64,000 bases of DNA, from NCBI GenBank assembly GCA_947034895.1, contig OX344764.1, positions 682,001 through 746,000 on the forward strand. The letters are read 5' to 3'. The position numbers and the translations under genes were made by a program. Below the pieces are notes generated by a model. It was not told where the DNA came from. It did no database searches and saw nothing but the letters and a program-made list of their open reading frames with translations. The stretch comes from Rhytidiadelphus loreus (taxonomy: Eukaryota > Streptophyta > Bryopsida > Hypnales > Hylocomiaceae). How positions within the stretch are numbered: position 1 is the stretch's first letter; each line of letters begins with the position of its first letter. Below are positions 11,601 through 22,454 of the stretch, in pieces.

Positions 11601-14600
11601 GATGAATTCAATGCCAACTTACGGGCAACGCCCGGCCTGAGCAATTATGAAGGCTCCAAATTTTTCGTTTGTGACGGTAATCACAGGCTTCTTGCTTGGT
11701 CCTCATACATTTCCAAGCACCATGCTCGTGATAGAGAGTGGCACGTTTCCGTGGATTCCATAATCCTAGAGACCAAGGGCAAAATCGGGCAGGTCATGCA
11801 TGCTATGCATGATATAAACAAGTATGTCTTTCTATCTTGACTTCTTTTTTTGTATATCCTTCATTCACATCACTTGTTGCCTTCTACTAATCACCTTTTT
11901 TTTATTCAGGCAAACGGATAATTCGTTTATTAAGACCAGCCTTGTGCACACGCTTTATCGTGTACAGAAGTACGGTGTCCTCCCTTTGGACAAGTTTGCC
12001 GAGCATTTGAGTGACTCCGAGATGACTCAGTGCCAACAGAATACAAAGAAGAGTTGGTACACAATGTCTCTGGAGGTTTTCACTTCATTTATTTATCGGG
12101 TAATACTCATCTTTCAATCAATGTATGGTGTTTTAGTGTCCCTTCCTTTATTGAAATTACACTACTAATTTCTACGACATTGTGCAGTACGAGATTGCAG
12201 CTGCAGCGGATGTGGCAGTCAGGAAATACAAGGAAGTCACTGCGGGTGAGGATCAATCCGAGGAAGGAATCCTGGCTGCAATGAGATTGGGTATTAAAGA
12301 GCAAACCACAAAACTGACCTAGAAATTGGGGAAGTTGACAGCTGTCGCAAATCCCAATCTAGGGACGGAGTGGCTGAGAGAGGTACGATGATATTATCAA
12401 AGCCCTTCTTCATTTCAGTTGGTTCTTCTACTTGATGAATTGTTCTAATATGATTATTATTTTTCTTCTAGATTGAGCGCCATTGGAGTTCGAATATAAC
12501 ACCAGAAATGACTCTGGACAAGTTACAGATGATAGCCACTTGCAACGTGAAGAGTGAACACAAGGTCAAGTGGTTGCGGTGGTGGAATTCTTCAGTTCAA
12601 ACACGAGAGGCAAGAAGGTTTCCCCTTAAGCCGATCGGAGAGAATGAGTTAAAGTCCTTCTTGACTAAGGCTTGTTGGTATGTAGGGATACGTGTTTCTC
12701 ACTGTACTCTAATTTCTTTATCTCCTTCTGCTATTTGCTTCAGTGGATGATTTTTGGAAATGTGGAATTGATTGATATTTGAAGTCCTTGTAATTTACAG
12801 ATTGAAGATGTTGGGTTAGAAATGTTTGATGATATTGTCAAGAAGGACCAGTTGGCATTGTCTATGGAATCTCCAAAGGAGCCTGAGAGTTTTGGAGATT
12901 ACATTGAAGGATGGAGAATTCGAGTTTGGGACAAAGCATTCCTGCACAATTTTAAGGGGCAAGACGTTTTTAGGAAGTCTGATGACTTCAAAAAACGCAA
13001 GGACAGCGATCTAGTTGTGAAACGTGTACTCTACCGGTATGCTTATTTTCAATTATTTGTAGAACTTCTTCACGATTGTATTTCATTTCAAATACAAACT
13101 TTATTTTCCTTGAATTGACATAATTTGTTCCTATAGGTACTTCAGATACGAGCTTCTTCCAAAAGGAGCCATTTCGAAGCGAGATCTGCCTCCTTTCCTT
13201 GGAACGTGGTTGGATGTCTCGTCCGAGCATTGTATGTTCTCTACCTCACAGCTAAAATGGTGGACGAGTGTGCATCTGAAGTCGGGCGCTTGGTATTTGG
13301 ATTGCCCACCGGAGTTCACGCCACCATCAGAGGAGTACCTGAAACAATCTATTCATTCTCATGAGGTGGTAGAAGACATTGACGAGTTTGCAGGACTTGA
13401 TGAAGATGCAAAAGTTCGGGCTATGAAGAAGAGAGAGGAAGCTGACAAGAAGATAGCATTGAAGAATGCAGAGGCAGTGGAGAAGGCGAAGGAGAGGATG
13501 GCTAAGAAGGCTTCTAAACTTGCAGAGACTGGAGAGGCGTCTACAGCTAAGCAGACAAAAGGCAAGAAGGGGAAGCAACAAATTCCGCCCTCTTCCACTA
13601 AAGACGAGGGCTCCCAACACCAACAATCTGTTTCACGAGGAACCAAGCGTGATGCTGATTATGTCTCACTAAGTGATGGTGGTATGGTGCATGGACCTGG
13701 AGCTGTGGGATTTTTAAATGACTCAGAAATTTCCATCAATGAGTTCATTCTCAATTTTTCTCTTACACAGGTGTTGGCTGATCCACTACCCCAAGTGTAT
13801 CACGACATCCTAAACTTTATTGATAAGGTTAGCACTTTCCCTAATCTACTTCAAATTACCTTTATATATACTCTTTTTAAGGTCATTTTTTATTTTACTA
13901 ACATCCGTCCATTTGTTGCAGCATAAAGGGGAGAAGCATCGCTTTTTTAAAGGAGTGAAGAGTGATAAACCGCGCGTTGACCTTATTCTTGCTGACATGC
14001 CAGAGGGTTTGCCTGTCCCTGATTTGTCGGTGCCTTCCACAAGCATTCCCAAGTGGAACATGGACTCCCCCATTTGGTTGGAGTCATTGTTTGAGTTTGC
14101 TGATGGCCACCTCCATGATGACGGAGGTCTTATCATTATCTATCCCCTGAGAGCTGTTACAAAAGCCACTATTCTGAAGTACGGTACTACATATTCTTTT
14201 GAAAAGATGAAGGATTGGTGGGGAATGAACTGGCTACATTTGGCCTCACCGGTTTCACCCTCAAGAACGGTATATTCTTTTTCCATTTCCTTATTGACTC
14301 CACGCATCTTCTGATGATACTTGTTTAGTTTATTCGAATCCTTGCAACGGTAATGAAATCCGACGTCTGTTCATATATCTCTGGAATTGTATGCATGCCT
14401 CTGTTTTAGTTTTTATTTTTTTAAATGAAGGTTCTGTATTTTTTTCCAATTTACATAGATCTAATGTCTACATTGTTCTTCATTGAATTTATTTGTGCAG
14501 ACCCAACGATTTGGAATTGCTTTGTTGGTGAGGAACTTCCCAGGGGCTGCCCCTTCTAAGTTCAAATTCCAGCCATGTCCGACCTTGAAGAAACTTGGTG

Positions 14601-15484
14601 TGGATGTAGCACGCGACGATGTACTACAGAATTTTACAAAGGTTGAAACTTTGACTATGGACAACAACTCCAAGCCTTGGAGAGGGGCGCGAGAAAAGGA
14701 TCCTCGCTTTCTACAAATGTTGATTGAAGCATGCTCATTACCAAATGATGTTGTCTTGGACTGCAGTGCTTCTACTGGTAATATGAGATCCCTTGACTAT
14801 CTATTTTTTGCTAATCCTTTTACCAATTCTGCTTAGATCCTTTAAGTATTGTTTACTGACTTTGTTGTTGTCATATGGTTGATGCAATTAGGTGCCTCCA
14901 TCCACGCTTGCAGGATTCTGAGTAGGCACATCGTTGCACTTGAGGAGGACCAAGCCATCTTCCATGCCATTTTGGCCCCAATGATTCGGATCCATTCAAG
15001 TGTTCCCACCTCTACTGCAATGGTGGTATTACATTCTGATGATGAAGATGCATTGGAAGTTGAAGTTCCACACATCGTGAAGAAATCCCGATTCAGTAAG
15101 TAAATCTATCCAGAACTAGTTTTTTTTTCTAAGTTTAGTTCTATTTTTGTCCATTTTGTTTAACATTACTTTGTTCATTTGCATATCATTTAAATTTTTT
15201 TTTGGGATTGCAGCATGATTTCTAAAGAGGCCGGTCTTCGTCCTTTCTTCACTCTACCTGGTTTTTTCCCAAGCCCGGAGAAGTCGTTTGTGCTGCCATC
15301 CTATGCAGAGGCTTTAGCTTCAACATTTGCATGTCAATCAAATCCGCGTGTGAGGAGAAATTCTAGTGTAGTGGATCCACGCGTCTTGCAGTTTGTAGAT
15401 GTGATAGCCTTAGGATCAGACAATGAGACATCATCGTTTGATAGTACTGGTCACTCTGAGTCTATGTCAACATCTTCTACTTGA
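8651..15484 (+). CDS. ParB-like domain fused to beta-class DNA N6/N4-methyltransferase, transposon-borne
   Basis: Eleven exons fit GT-AG rules and keep phase: 8651-8776, 11175-11821, 11910-12099, 12188-12382, 12472-12681, 12801-13036, 13137-13827, 13922-14269, 14501-14777, 14892-15099, 15214-15484 (3399 bases, 1132 residues). Residues ~110-250 resemble the ParB/Srx fold, with VCDGNHRLLAW and DGNHR at 209-213. A Lys/Glu-rich coiled region follows near 540-620. The C-terminal half has the permuted beta-class order: a DPPY-like motif ADMPEG (D790-P792), then SKPWR near 938, then the SAM-binding strand VVLDCSASTG (D968-G974) and HIVALEED. It should act on DNA in the nucleus; adenine-N6 or cytosine-N4 specificity cannot be read from sequence. 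TAG at 12320-12322 (codon 366) breaks the frame; CAG would restore family-like Gln. Phage and bacterial ParB-methylase fusions are known; a spliced plant transposon copy is new to me. Confidence 0.75.
8880..11075. repeat. G-rich ~86-bp minisatellite in intron 1 of the methyltransferase gene
   Basis: About 25 tandem units of 86-87 bp, each with GGGTGGGCTTCGGGGATCCC, then GGGCCGAGGGGAAGTGAGG, then GGGGAGTGAATGATCGGGG. Variant units recur in blocks (for example a pair of GCGTGGGCTGAGGGGATCCC units near 10430 and 10780), suggesting segmental amplification. The array fills nearly all of the 2.4-kb first intron, so the transcript would carry runs of G. Frames seen on the minus strand through it are repeat artefacts. 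Confidence 0.95.
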
Positions 15485-15960
15485 TTTGTTTTGGGGTTGC
15501 ATTACACTATATGCCTTTCATTTTATCATCTAAAATACAATGTTTTCTAAGCCTTAGTTATCGACATTCTATGTACCCTTCATTATTGTATTTGAAGGGT
15601 AATCTAGTTCGCAAAATTAGTGGATTTTCGGTCACAATCTTATCTATTATTTTCTAGTGTTACTGAAATGAAAGGTTGTTTTTCTCATAAAAAAATTCAG
15701 GGATTTAAAAATTCAATGTAAATATGATTTATAATAAACGGAATTTGTGACAACAGAATTCAAAATGACTTTCACTAAGCATGCCCTAAACTCATTAAGA
15801 AACACAATTTTCGTGACCATTCCCCTTTTCTGCCTAATATTCTGAGGTCACGTCATTATTCTTAAGTCCACGGTCATGGGTACTTCATCAACTTTAAACT
15901 CTCAAAAATATATCTTAACATACTCATAGGCTCACACACTCACGCTCGCAGGCTCACAGG

Positions 15961-15989
15961 CTCACAAAATAGCAACCCTGTTATGGTGG
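15961..15989. repeat. Right terminus and 9-bp target duplication of nested element
   Basis: The element ends CTCACAAAATAGCAACCCTG (15961-15980), followed by TTATGGTGG (15981-15989), identical to 2334-2342. GTGAGCC-type words in inverted orientation (15920-15975) mirror those at 2355-2400. Confidence 0.88.
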
Positions 15990-16440
15990 GATAGTGTGAT
16001 AGGCTCCATCTAAGTAATTTTATTTGTGTGTAGAAGTATTTTTTCCATTAAATAGAAAAAATAGGGAGTGTGGTAGGCCAGTATAAAGGATTGCACCCAA
16101 ATACATTTTATTTAGGTAGCATAGATATGCTTTGCACATCCAAACAAAAGAAAATCAGGATTGTGGTGGGCTGGTGTGAAGGACTCCACTATTCCACCCA
16201 AATGAATTTCATTTGCGTCTAGAAATGTTTTGCACATCCAAAAAAAAATTGGGTTTAGGGTAGGCCTTTATGAAGGAAGTCTTGCACCCAAATATATTTT
16301 ATTTAGGTGACATAGAAGTACTTTAAAAAATAAAAATAAAACCGGGATTATGATTGGCCAGTGTGAAGGACTCTATCTAAATAAATTTTATTTGGGTGTA
16401 CATGTGCTTTGCACATCTAACCTAAACAAATATGGAGAAG
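15990..16440. repeat. ~90-bp tandem repeat array split by the nested element
   Basis: Five degenerate units at 87-101-bp spacing, each centred on a near-palindrome CACCCAAATAnATTTTATTT, then TTTGCACATCCAAAC and a GTGGTAGGCC or GTGGTGGGCTGG-like word. A sixth unit lies at about 2262-2333 on the left side of the nested element, so the array was continuous before that insertion. Confidence 0.75.
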
Positions 16441-17689
16441 GCAATTTCTATTGTGTTCTATATCTTTGAAGGTTTCAATACTTTGATATTTTATATGTAA
16501 TCCATTGTAATTGTAAAGAAAATGGAGGGACATTCTAAGGCAACTAGTCCTACTTAATGTCCACTAAAATTTGTCTTGGATTTAATAATCCAACATTGTG
16601 ATAAATTATAGTGCCAAATGTTACATTTGTTGGTATCTATTCAAATTCAAATTGTTTATACTTTTGTATAATTATAGTTAACAATTTTGAATTCATATTT
16701 TAAGTTATAACTAGTTCTTTTGATAAAATTGAAATTAATAAGCAAGATGCCTAATCATGGTATCTCTACTACTTTTCTAACCTATTCATAAATTCCTTTT
16801 AAAAAATAAGCAAGTACTAGTAAAAAGGAAAGAGCCACAATTCATAATTCACGAATAATCACAATGTGCATTTTAGACAATATATGAATTCAATACTTGT
16901 GCAATTGAAGTTGGAATTAGCTACTACTTGTTTGGGATTTTGTTTAAATTTAATTCACTTAAGTATTGCCCAAATTATCTCCTAGGTACCAAAATTTTGT
17001 TTTAAAAATTTAATTCATATACTACACAAACCATCTATCATGATTTCATGAATTAACATATTTAATTAATATCATGTTGACTAAACCTTTAAAGTACAAA
17101 AGATTTTCTACTATTATACTTGTTGATATTCAATTTGGATGTGTGGGCTTCATATTTCTATAAATTATAGAGGTAATTCAAAGATAAAATATGTTAATGC
17201 AATCTACAAAAAGTAGGAAAAAAAATTTGGTTGTTGTTCAAGTATAATTTATGTTCAATATTATGTATTGCATAGAAACTTGAATTGTTATTAGGTCATA
17301 AATATTTTATAGTTTCCTATGCCTTCAACATAATCCTAAAATTCAATTATTGTATAATTGAGGCAAATTTTTTCCACTGTTTTGGAAGAATTTGGGATAT
17401 TAATTACATTATTGAGTTTTTGTCCTAAAAGGTACTACCAACATATTTTAGTTTAAAGGTGTATTTAGTATAAATTTATTTCATTTTCAAATGTAGAGAC
17501 TGCAAATCATTTATACATATATTCAAGTTACTCTACAAGTTACTCTTTACAATGTAAAGATTTAAATGCGACCCTCAATGTTTTAGTTTAGGATTTACAT
17601 TTTCTTATTGCAACTTCCTAGATAAATAAAATTGGAAATCCATACATAACCTTAAATTTTGGGTGTCATTATTTTTTATGCAACCTAAG
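16441..17689. other. AT-rich non-coding stretch
   Basis: About 1.25 kb of A/T-rich sequence with no reading frame or repeat that I can support. Confidence 0.5.
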
Positions 17690-17950
17690 GGAATAGGGCT
17701 TAGGGGTGCAACCTTTGTATTTAAGGTTTAGGATTTTTTATAATTAACTACAACCTATAGGTTTACGTATTTGATGTAATTGTTTATTAAAGCAACTGCA
17801 ATTTAGAGGTTTAGGGTTTAGATTGAATTCATTGCGATTTAGAGGTTTAGGGTTTAGATTTAATTCATTGCGATTTTGAGGTTCAGGATTTATATTTTAG
17901 GTTTAGGGTTTAGTGCGACCTATAAGTTTAAGGCTTAGGGTTTAATAATT
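17690..17950. repeat. Degenerate interstitial TTTAGGG-type repeats
   Basis: The word GGTTTAGGGTTTAG recurs at roughly 50-60-bp spacing, partly within a ~48-bp unit that includes TTCATTGCGATTT. The units are too degenerate and spaced for a telomere; plant promoters and transposon ends often hold such short motifs. Confidence 0.5.
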
Positions 17951-18009
17951 ACTTTGCACCAATGTGCAGGTCATCTCCACCAAAATGTTACATCGCCTTG
18001 AACCTCAAT

Positions 18010-18127
18010 AAGAAATTAACTGGTGATCATAGGTTCATGGTCCCAACTGACCGGTGATTGCAAGTTAGTTTGTGTTCACTGGTGACCACCAGTCACTCCA
18101 CATCACTAACTGGTGGTCACCGGTTAT
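18010..18127. promoter_or_regulatory. Cluster of near-palindromic ACTGGTGACC words upstream of the RING-like gene
   Basis: AACTGGTGATCA near 18019, ACTGGTGACCACCAGT at 18078-18093 and AACTGGTGGTCACCGGTT at 18108-18125 are direct and inverted variants of one motif within 120 bases. They lie ~550 bases upstream of the next start codon. A regulatory role is inference only. Confidence 0.35.
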
Positions 18128-20719
18128 CGTCTTCTTCGTGCGTGTGAGCTCCTCCAGTGTAGTTCTTTGTTGGCATTTTGGTAGTTGTCCGCTGCGCTTT
18201 GGAAGCTCGTCTGCGGGAGTTTTGCAATGCTGTGTGCGGGTGTTGGATGGAATTTTTCATTCGCTTCTAGACTTTGTTGGACTACTTGTTTGTTTTGATG
18301 TTTGCTCAGAATCTGAGTGAGTGCTGGTCGAGAAATTGCGTTGGATTTTGGTACAACAAACAAAGGACAGTCTTTTGCCTTTGCATTTGTTTTTTTACTA
18401 CTTGCATTTGGTGGGTGTGGCAATGGCTTCGTAGGTGCCTTCTAAGTGAGATCCCTCAGTGAATTCTGTCTATTGTGCGAGAATCGTGGCGGAGTGAGAG
18501 GCAGGGCACGATCTGTTAGATTAATGCTTTTTATTAGAAAAATTTGGGGACAATCGGGGTGAGAGGGAGGTCTTGTCTTCTCTAGGGTATTCGAATGAGA
18601 GTGTATAAGGCAGTTTGCGGATTCATTGGAAATTTAGTTTTCACCGAAAAAAGGGATCTCGAATCGCGCATTGATGGAGCAGTTTGTAGGAGGACGTTCA
18701 GGCAGCACTTTGAGTAGAAAGAAGACACGCCCGCTTAATCGTGGCGACTCGGAGGAGAAGAGCAGTGGCGGAAGGAAGAAACGTTCAACGCCAAAGATTT
18801 GCCCGCCTGATTGTGGCAACCCGAAGGAGGAGAGCACGAAGTCCGAAGATTGTGGCGGAAGAAAGAAACGTTTGACAGTGCCAAAGAGGATGCAGAAGCC
18901 ACTGTTCCAGAAGATCGAGGACGTAGACGCAGAGATTGCTAGGCTAAAACAACCACCACGCAGCTTGACTCGCTAGGAATTCCAAGATCATTATCCAAAG
19001 CTTGCGAGTGAGGGAGAGAATCCGCACCGATTTCGGAAAGGCAGAGTGCCTATTGCTACGCTACACGACCTTTTTGGAGAACCTTACGGAGAAAGTGGAC
19101 GCCAAGGCTATAGTTGGGCAGCGTGCAAGCATGAAAATGTTGTGAAGAGGATTCAATATCTCCACCCTATTTTGTATGAGCATGGAGTGACTGAAATCCC
19201 TCCTTATGTAAAGGTACATTTTGCTGAGGGTATTGCAGTTGAGTTTCGTGAGGGAAAAGGAAAGGTAGATTGGTGCGCCTTTGGGGCTGACACCAATAAG
19301 TGGCAAGTGAATCGCTATGAACAATCCATCCAGAAAATTGCTTATGCTGAGGAAGACGCTTGAAGGGGGTCAGCCACTCCAAGTTCGTGGTAGAGAGTGG
19401 CAAAAAATCAAAGTGGAACCAGGGGAGGGTGTAGATAGTCAAACATCATCTGTATTAGTAAAGAGGAGGGAAACTGGAGTCACTACAATGGCAGAACATG
19501 GGAGGACAAAGTCTAAGCTCGGAGAAACATGGGATTTAGGTTTAGGTTTTGAGTCTGGTATGGGTTCGGGGGTTTCTGTTCAAGATGTAGGGAAATCTCA
19601 TCGAGGTGGATGTTGGACTGAAGGTACACCTCCACTTTTTCCTTGTTTCTGTTAATCTAGCTAATAGGTTGCATCTAGATTTGGTTCACGATCTGGCTCA
19701 ACAAAATTTATCTCCTTTTCTGTCTTGCTTCTATAGATTTGGCTCACGGTGTGGCTCATTTTTTTCAATATGTATATTCCTGAATTTCTATAGTGCTCAC
19801 TGACATTACGTTCTGCATTTAGGAAACTTTCTAAATATTGAATTTGCAAAGTCAGTTTCAATGTCTTCACAATTTGTACCTCCATTTGTACAGATTCAGT
19901 CAAGGAGAGGGCCCAGGAGATACAGGAGTTACTGGTGGTGATATCATTGGAGACAAAGGCAAACAGAGTACGTGAGAAGGCGGCTTTTGAAAAAAAAGAT
20001 TGGTGTAAATTGAAGGTGGAGCAGTCGGAGTGTCTCTTGGCAAGCTATGAAAAGGAGAAGGTGGAGAAGGGTTTGAAAATCAATGCCATGGCAGGTGAAG
20101 GAATTGATGTGGACCGGGAAAAAATCAAAATGGAAGGCATTTTGGAGCAATTGGATGATGAGCAGTCAAGAGTTCTGGGCTTGAGGGCAGAGCTACATTC
20201 GGCTGAATTGGTGGTAGCTAATATGGCGCACGGAATTGAGGCCCACCACTTACAATTTGAAGCATTGAAGACCGAGTTGGCACACATACAAAAGGGAAAA
20301 AAAATGGGGACCTTGTGGCCACGACCCATAGTGTATTTAGAGGACAAGGGTGCTGAAATTGTGGAGGGTGTAGAGGGTAGTGGATCATTGGACGTTTCCA
20401 CTTGTTCTTTGTGTCAATTTCTATTTCCGAACTATGACATTATTGTATCATGTTGTAGGCATTTATATCACCCATTTTGTGCATCAGTTGTATTTGTTCA
20501 TGGAGGTCCATGTATTGCTAAGGGATGTCAAATTTTATCACATCCACAGTGGTATAGGAGTTTTGGTTGGAGTGAGCCAAGCGCTCAGATGCTTCAGAAG
20601 GCCTTGATGTTGGGATGTGTTGAGGAGCAAAAGAAAATCCTCCAATTGAGGATGGAGGAGGCAAAAGCAACTTGTCCAAATGTTGGTAAGTATTCAGATG
20701 TGGAGTCCATTTGTTCTTG

Positions 20720-21480
20720 TTAATCTTTGACTACGTACATATACATATATATGGTTCCAAATTCAAAACAGGTTCCACTGTCCACAGTTGTTCTTTAGTC
20801 ATTTCATTCACTGGGTTTATGTCTACGATAGTAATGTATACACTAGCAATAAAAGCAACGTGTATCTTGCATATTTTAGAAAGTTATTTTTGCTCCACAC
20901 AGAGACTAGATTGAATACTTAGTACTCTTTGTGTCTTACTTTGCTACTTCAGAAGTTCTCTTAGTACAAAATGTCACATTTGGATGTGTTTGGTACAGAG
21001 ATCTAGTTACACATAAATACTCAATGGACCACTTGAAATTTAATTGTGTGTTGCTTTGCTACTTTACAAGTACTCATAATATACATTGTCAAAATTTTGG
21101 CGTGTTCAGTACAGAGAACGTCCTTAGAAAGTATTCTACTCCAAGTTTAGGAAGTATATATATGGAGAAATTAGAGTACTTGTTATTCTTGGGTACTTTC
21201 CTCATATCCTCCACATGTATTTTGTACTTTGCTTACAACCACTTTGAACTTGTATGAATTATGTACTCTTAGGTGAAAGTTGTATTTTGGTAGTGTACTC
21301 GTTTTATGTACTTTTGGTATTACTCATCAGTGCTTGAAATATGATTGTGCACTTTATCTTGTACTTATCTCTGTACTGGTTGAGAAGTATGTGCACACCA
21401 CAGTTGTTCTAGTACTACAAATACTCAATTGTATATAATTAAGTACATAACTAAGCAATTTCTGTGGACGTGTTTGGATT
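20720..21480. other. Non-coding, GTAC-rich intron-like stretch of the outer element
   Basis: Between the RING-like exon and the acidic exons. GTAC and AGTACT words are much denser here than in the surrounding AT-rich DNA, matching other non-coding parts of the outer element. Confidence 0.45.
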
Positions 21481-21630
21481 CACTACTAGAAAATTCTGTT
21501 TTTTTGTTGATTTGGACGTGTTGATTTGGACAGAAATCAACAGTTTTTTGTTCAAATCAACACTTTACTGTTGATTTCTGTCCAAATCAACACGTCCAAA
21601 TCAACAAAAAAACAGAATTTTCTAGTAGTG
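21481..21630. mobile_element. 150-bp CACTA-type hairpin miniature element, copy 1
   Basis: It begins CACTACTAGAAAATTCTG and ends with its reverse complement. Two arms of about 63 bases are nearly perfect complements around a ~24-base loop. The 3-bp duplication ATT flanks it (21478-21480, 21631-21633), as expected for CACTA elements. A TTTCAG acceptor-like site follows directly at its right edge. Confidence 0.9.
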
Positions 21631-22304
21631 ATTTCAGGTTTGTCATCCCAAGAGTTTCCTGATCCTTGAACTTATTCTTCAACCAGTTTCACTGAGGGTG
21701 ATGCCAGTCAAGCAGTGAGACCACTAAATGTTTGTGGTATGGGAGGACCGGTAATTTCTGAGGTCGAAGGATCAGAGCCTTTAGAAGGCAGAGGGGAAAA
21801 CATGATTCTCAAGGGAGTTGTTCCTCATCAGAGAAAAAATATCCCTAAACCACGAAAGCTGGACGAGATTTCATATGAATGCTTACAAAAAGTACGAGGG
21901 AAGGGCCAAGAGCCAGAGTTGGGTAGTGGAGACGAGACATCCAGCGATGATGAGCCTCTTGACGTGGTGAAAGTGGTGAACAACTTGCCAGAGAGCTCAG
22001 GAACTTCTCTCTCAAGTTCTGAAGAAGGTACTTTTGGACGTGAAAATCCTCAAGATGCAAAAGATTGTGAAAAATCCAATGAGGAGGATGCGGTGGAACA
22101 GATTGCTAGCGACACTACTACACTGGCTATCCAGCATACCTTAGCACCAAGGGTGGAAAGTCCTGAGAAAATGCCACAGCCTATGGAAGTTCCAGCGATC
22201 CTCTCAAAGGAGTCTATGGAGCAAAGCCCTACAGTGGTGGACAAGTTTCGGGTCCAGTGCAGGGAAAAGACAAAGGCACATGATCCATTGTCTTTGATTG
22301 CAGA

Positions 22305-22454
22305 CACTACTAGAAAATTCTGTTTTTTTGTTGATTTGGACGTGTTGATTTGGACAGAAATCAACAGTTTTTTGTTCAAATCAACACTTTCCTGTTGATT
22401 TCTGTCCAAATCAACACGTCCAAATCAACAAAAAAACAGAATTTTCTAGTAGTG
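22305..22454. mobile_element. 150-bp CACTA-type hairpin miniature element, copy 2, inside a coding exon
   Basis: Same sequence as copy 1 apart from about one base in the loop. The 3-bp duplication AGA lies at 22302-22304 and 22455-22457. Element plus duplication is 153 bases, a multiple of three, so excision would leave the flanking reading frame intact; as it stands the element brings a TGA into the frame (22396-22398). Confidence 0.9.

Larger units (their letters stand above)
2343..15980. mobile_element. Nested 13.6-kb Mutator-like element carrying a DNA-methyltransferase-like gene
   Basis: The boundaries are set by a perfect 9-bp duplication, the size typical of Mutator-like elements, and ~21-bp imperfect terminal inverted repeats that continue into GTGAGC-rich subterminal sequence. 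Two genes are transcribed divergently from a ~1.8-kb centre: a 1199-residue transposase (-) and a ParB-like/N6-N4 methyltransferase gene (+). The transposase frame is open over 3.6 kb, and the methyltransferase gene has one internal stop, so this element is younger than the outer one it sits in. A miniature relative with the same termini lies at 35381-35847. Host-gene capture is common in such elements, but I know of no described one with this cargo. Confidence 0.85.

Noticed and set aside
8651..15484. Endogenised giant-virus or phage segment as source of the methyltransferase
   Set aside because: The gene has ten spliceosomal-type introns and sits between transposon termini with a target duplication; no other virus-like genes are nearby. 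An ancient transfer cannot be excluded.
17690..17950. Telomere or chromosome end
   Set aside because: TTTAGGG words are degenerate and spaced, and normal sequence continues on both sides.
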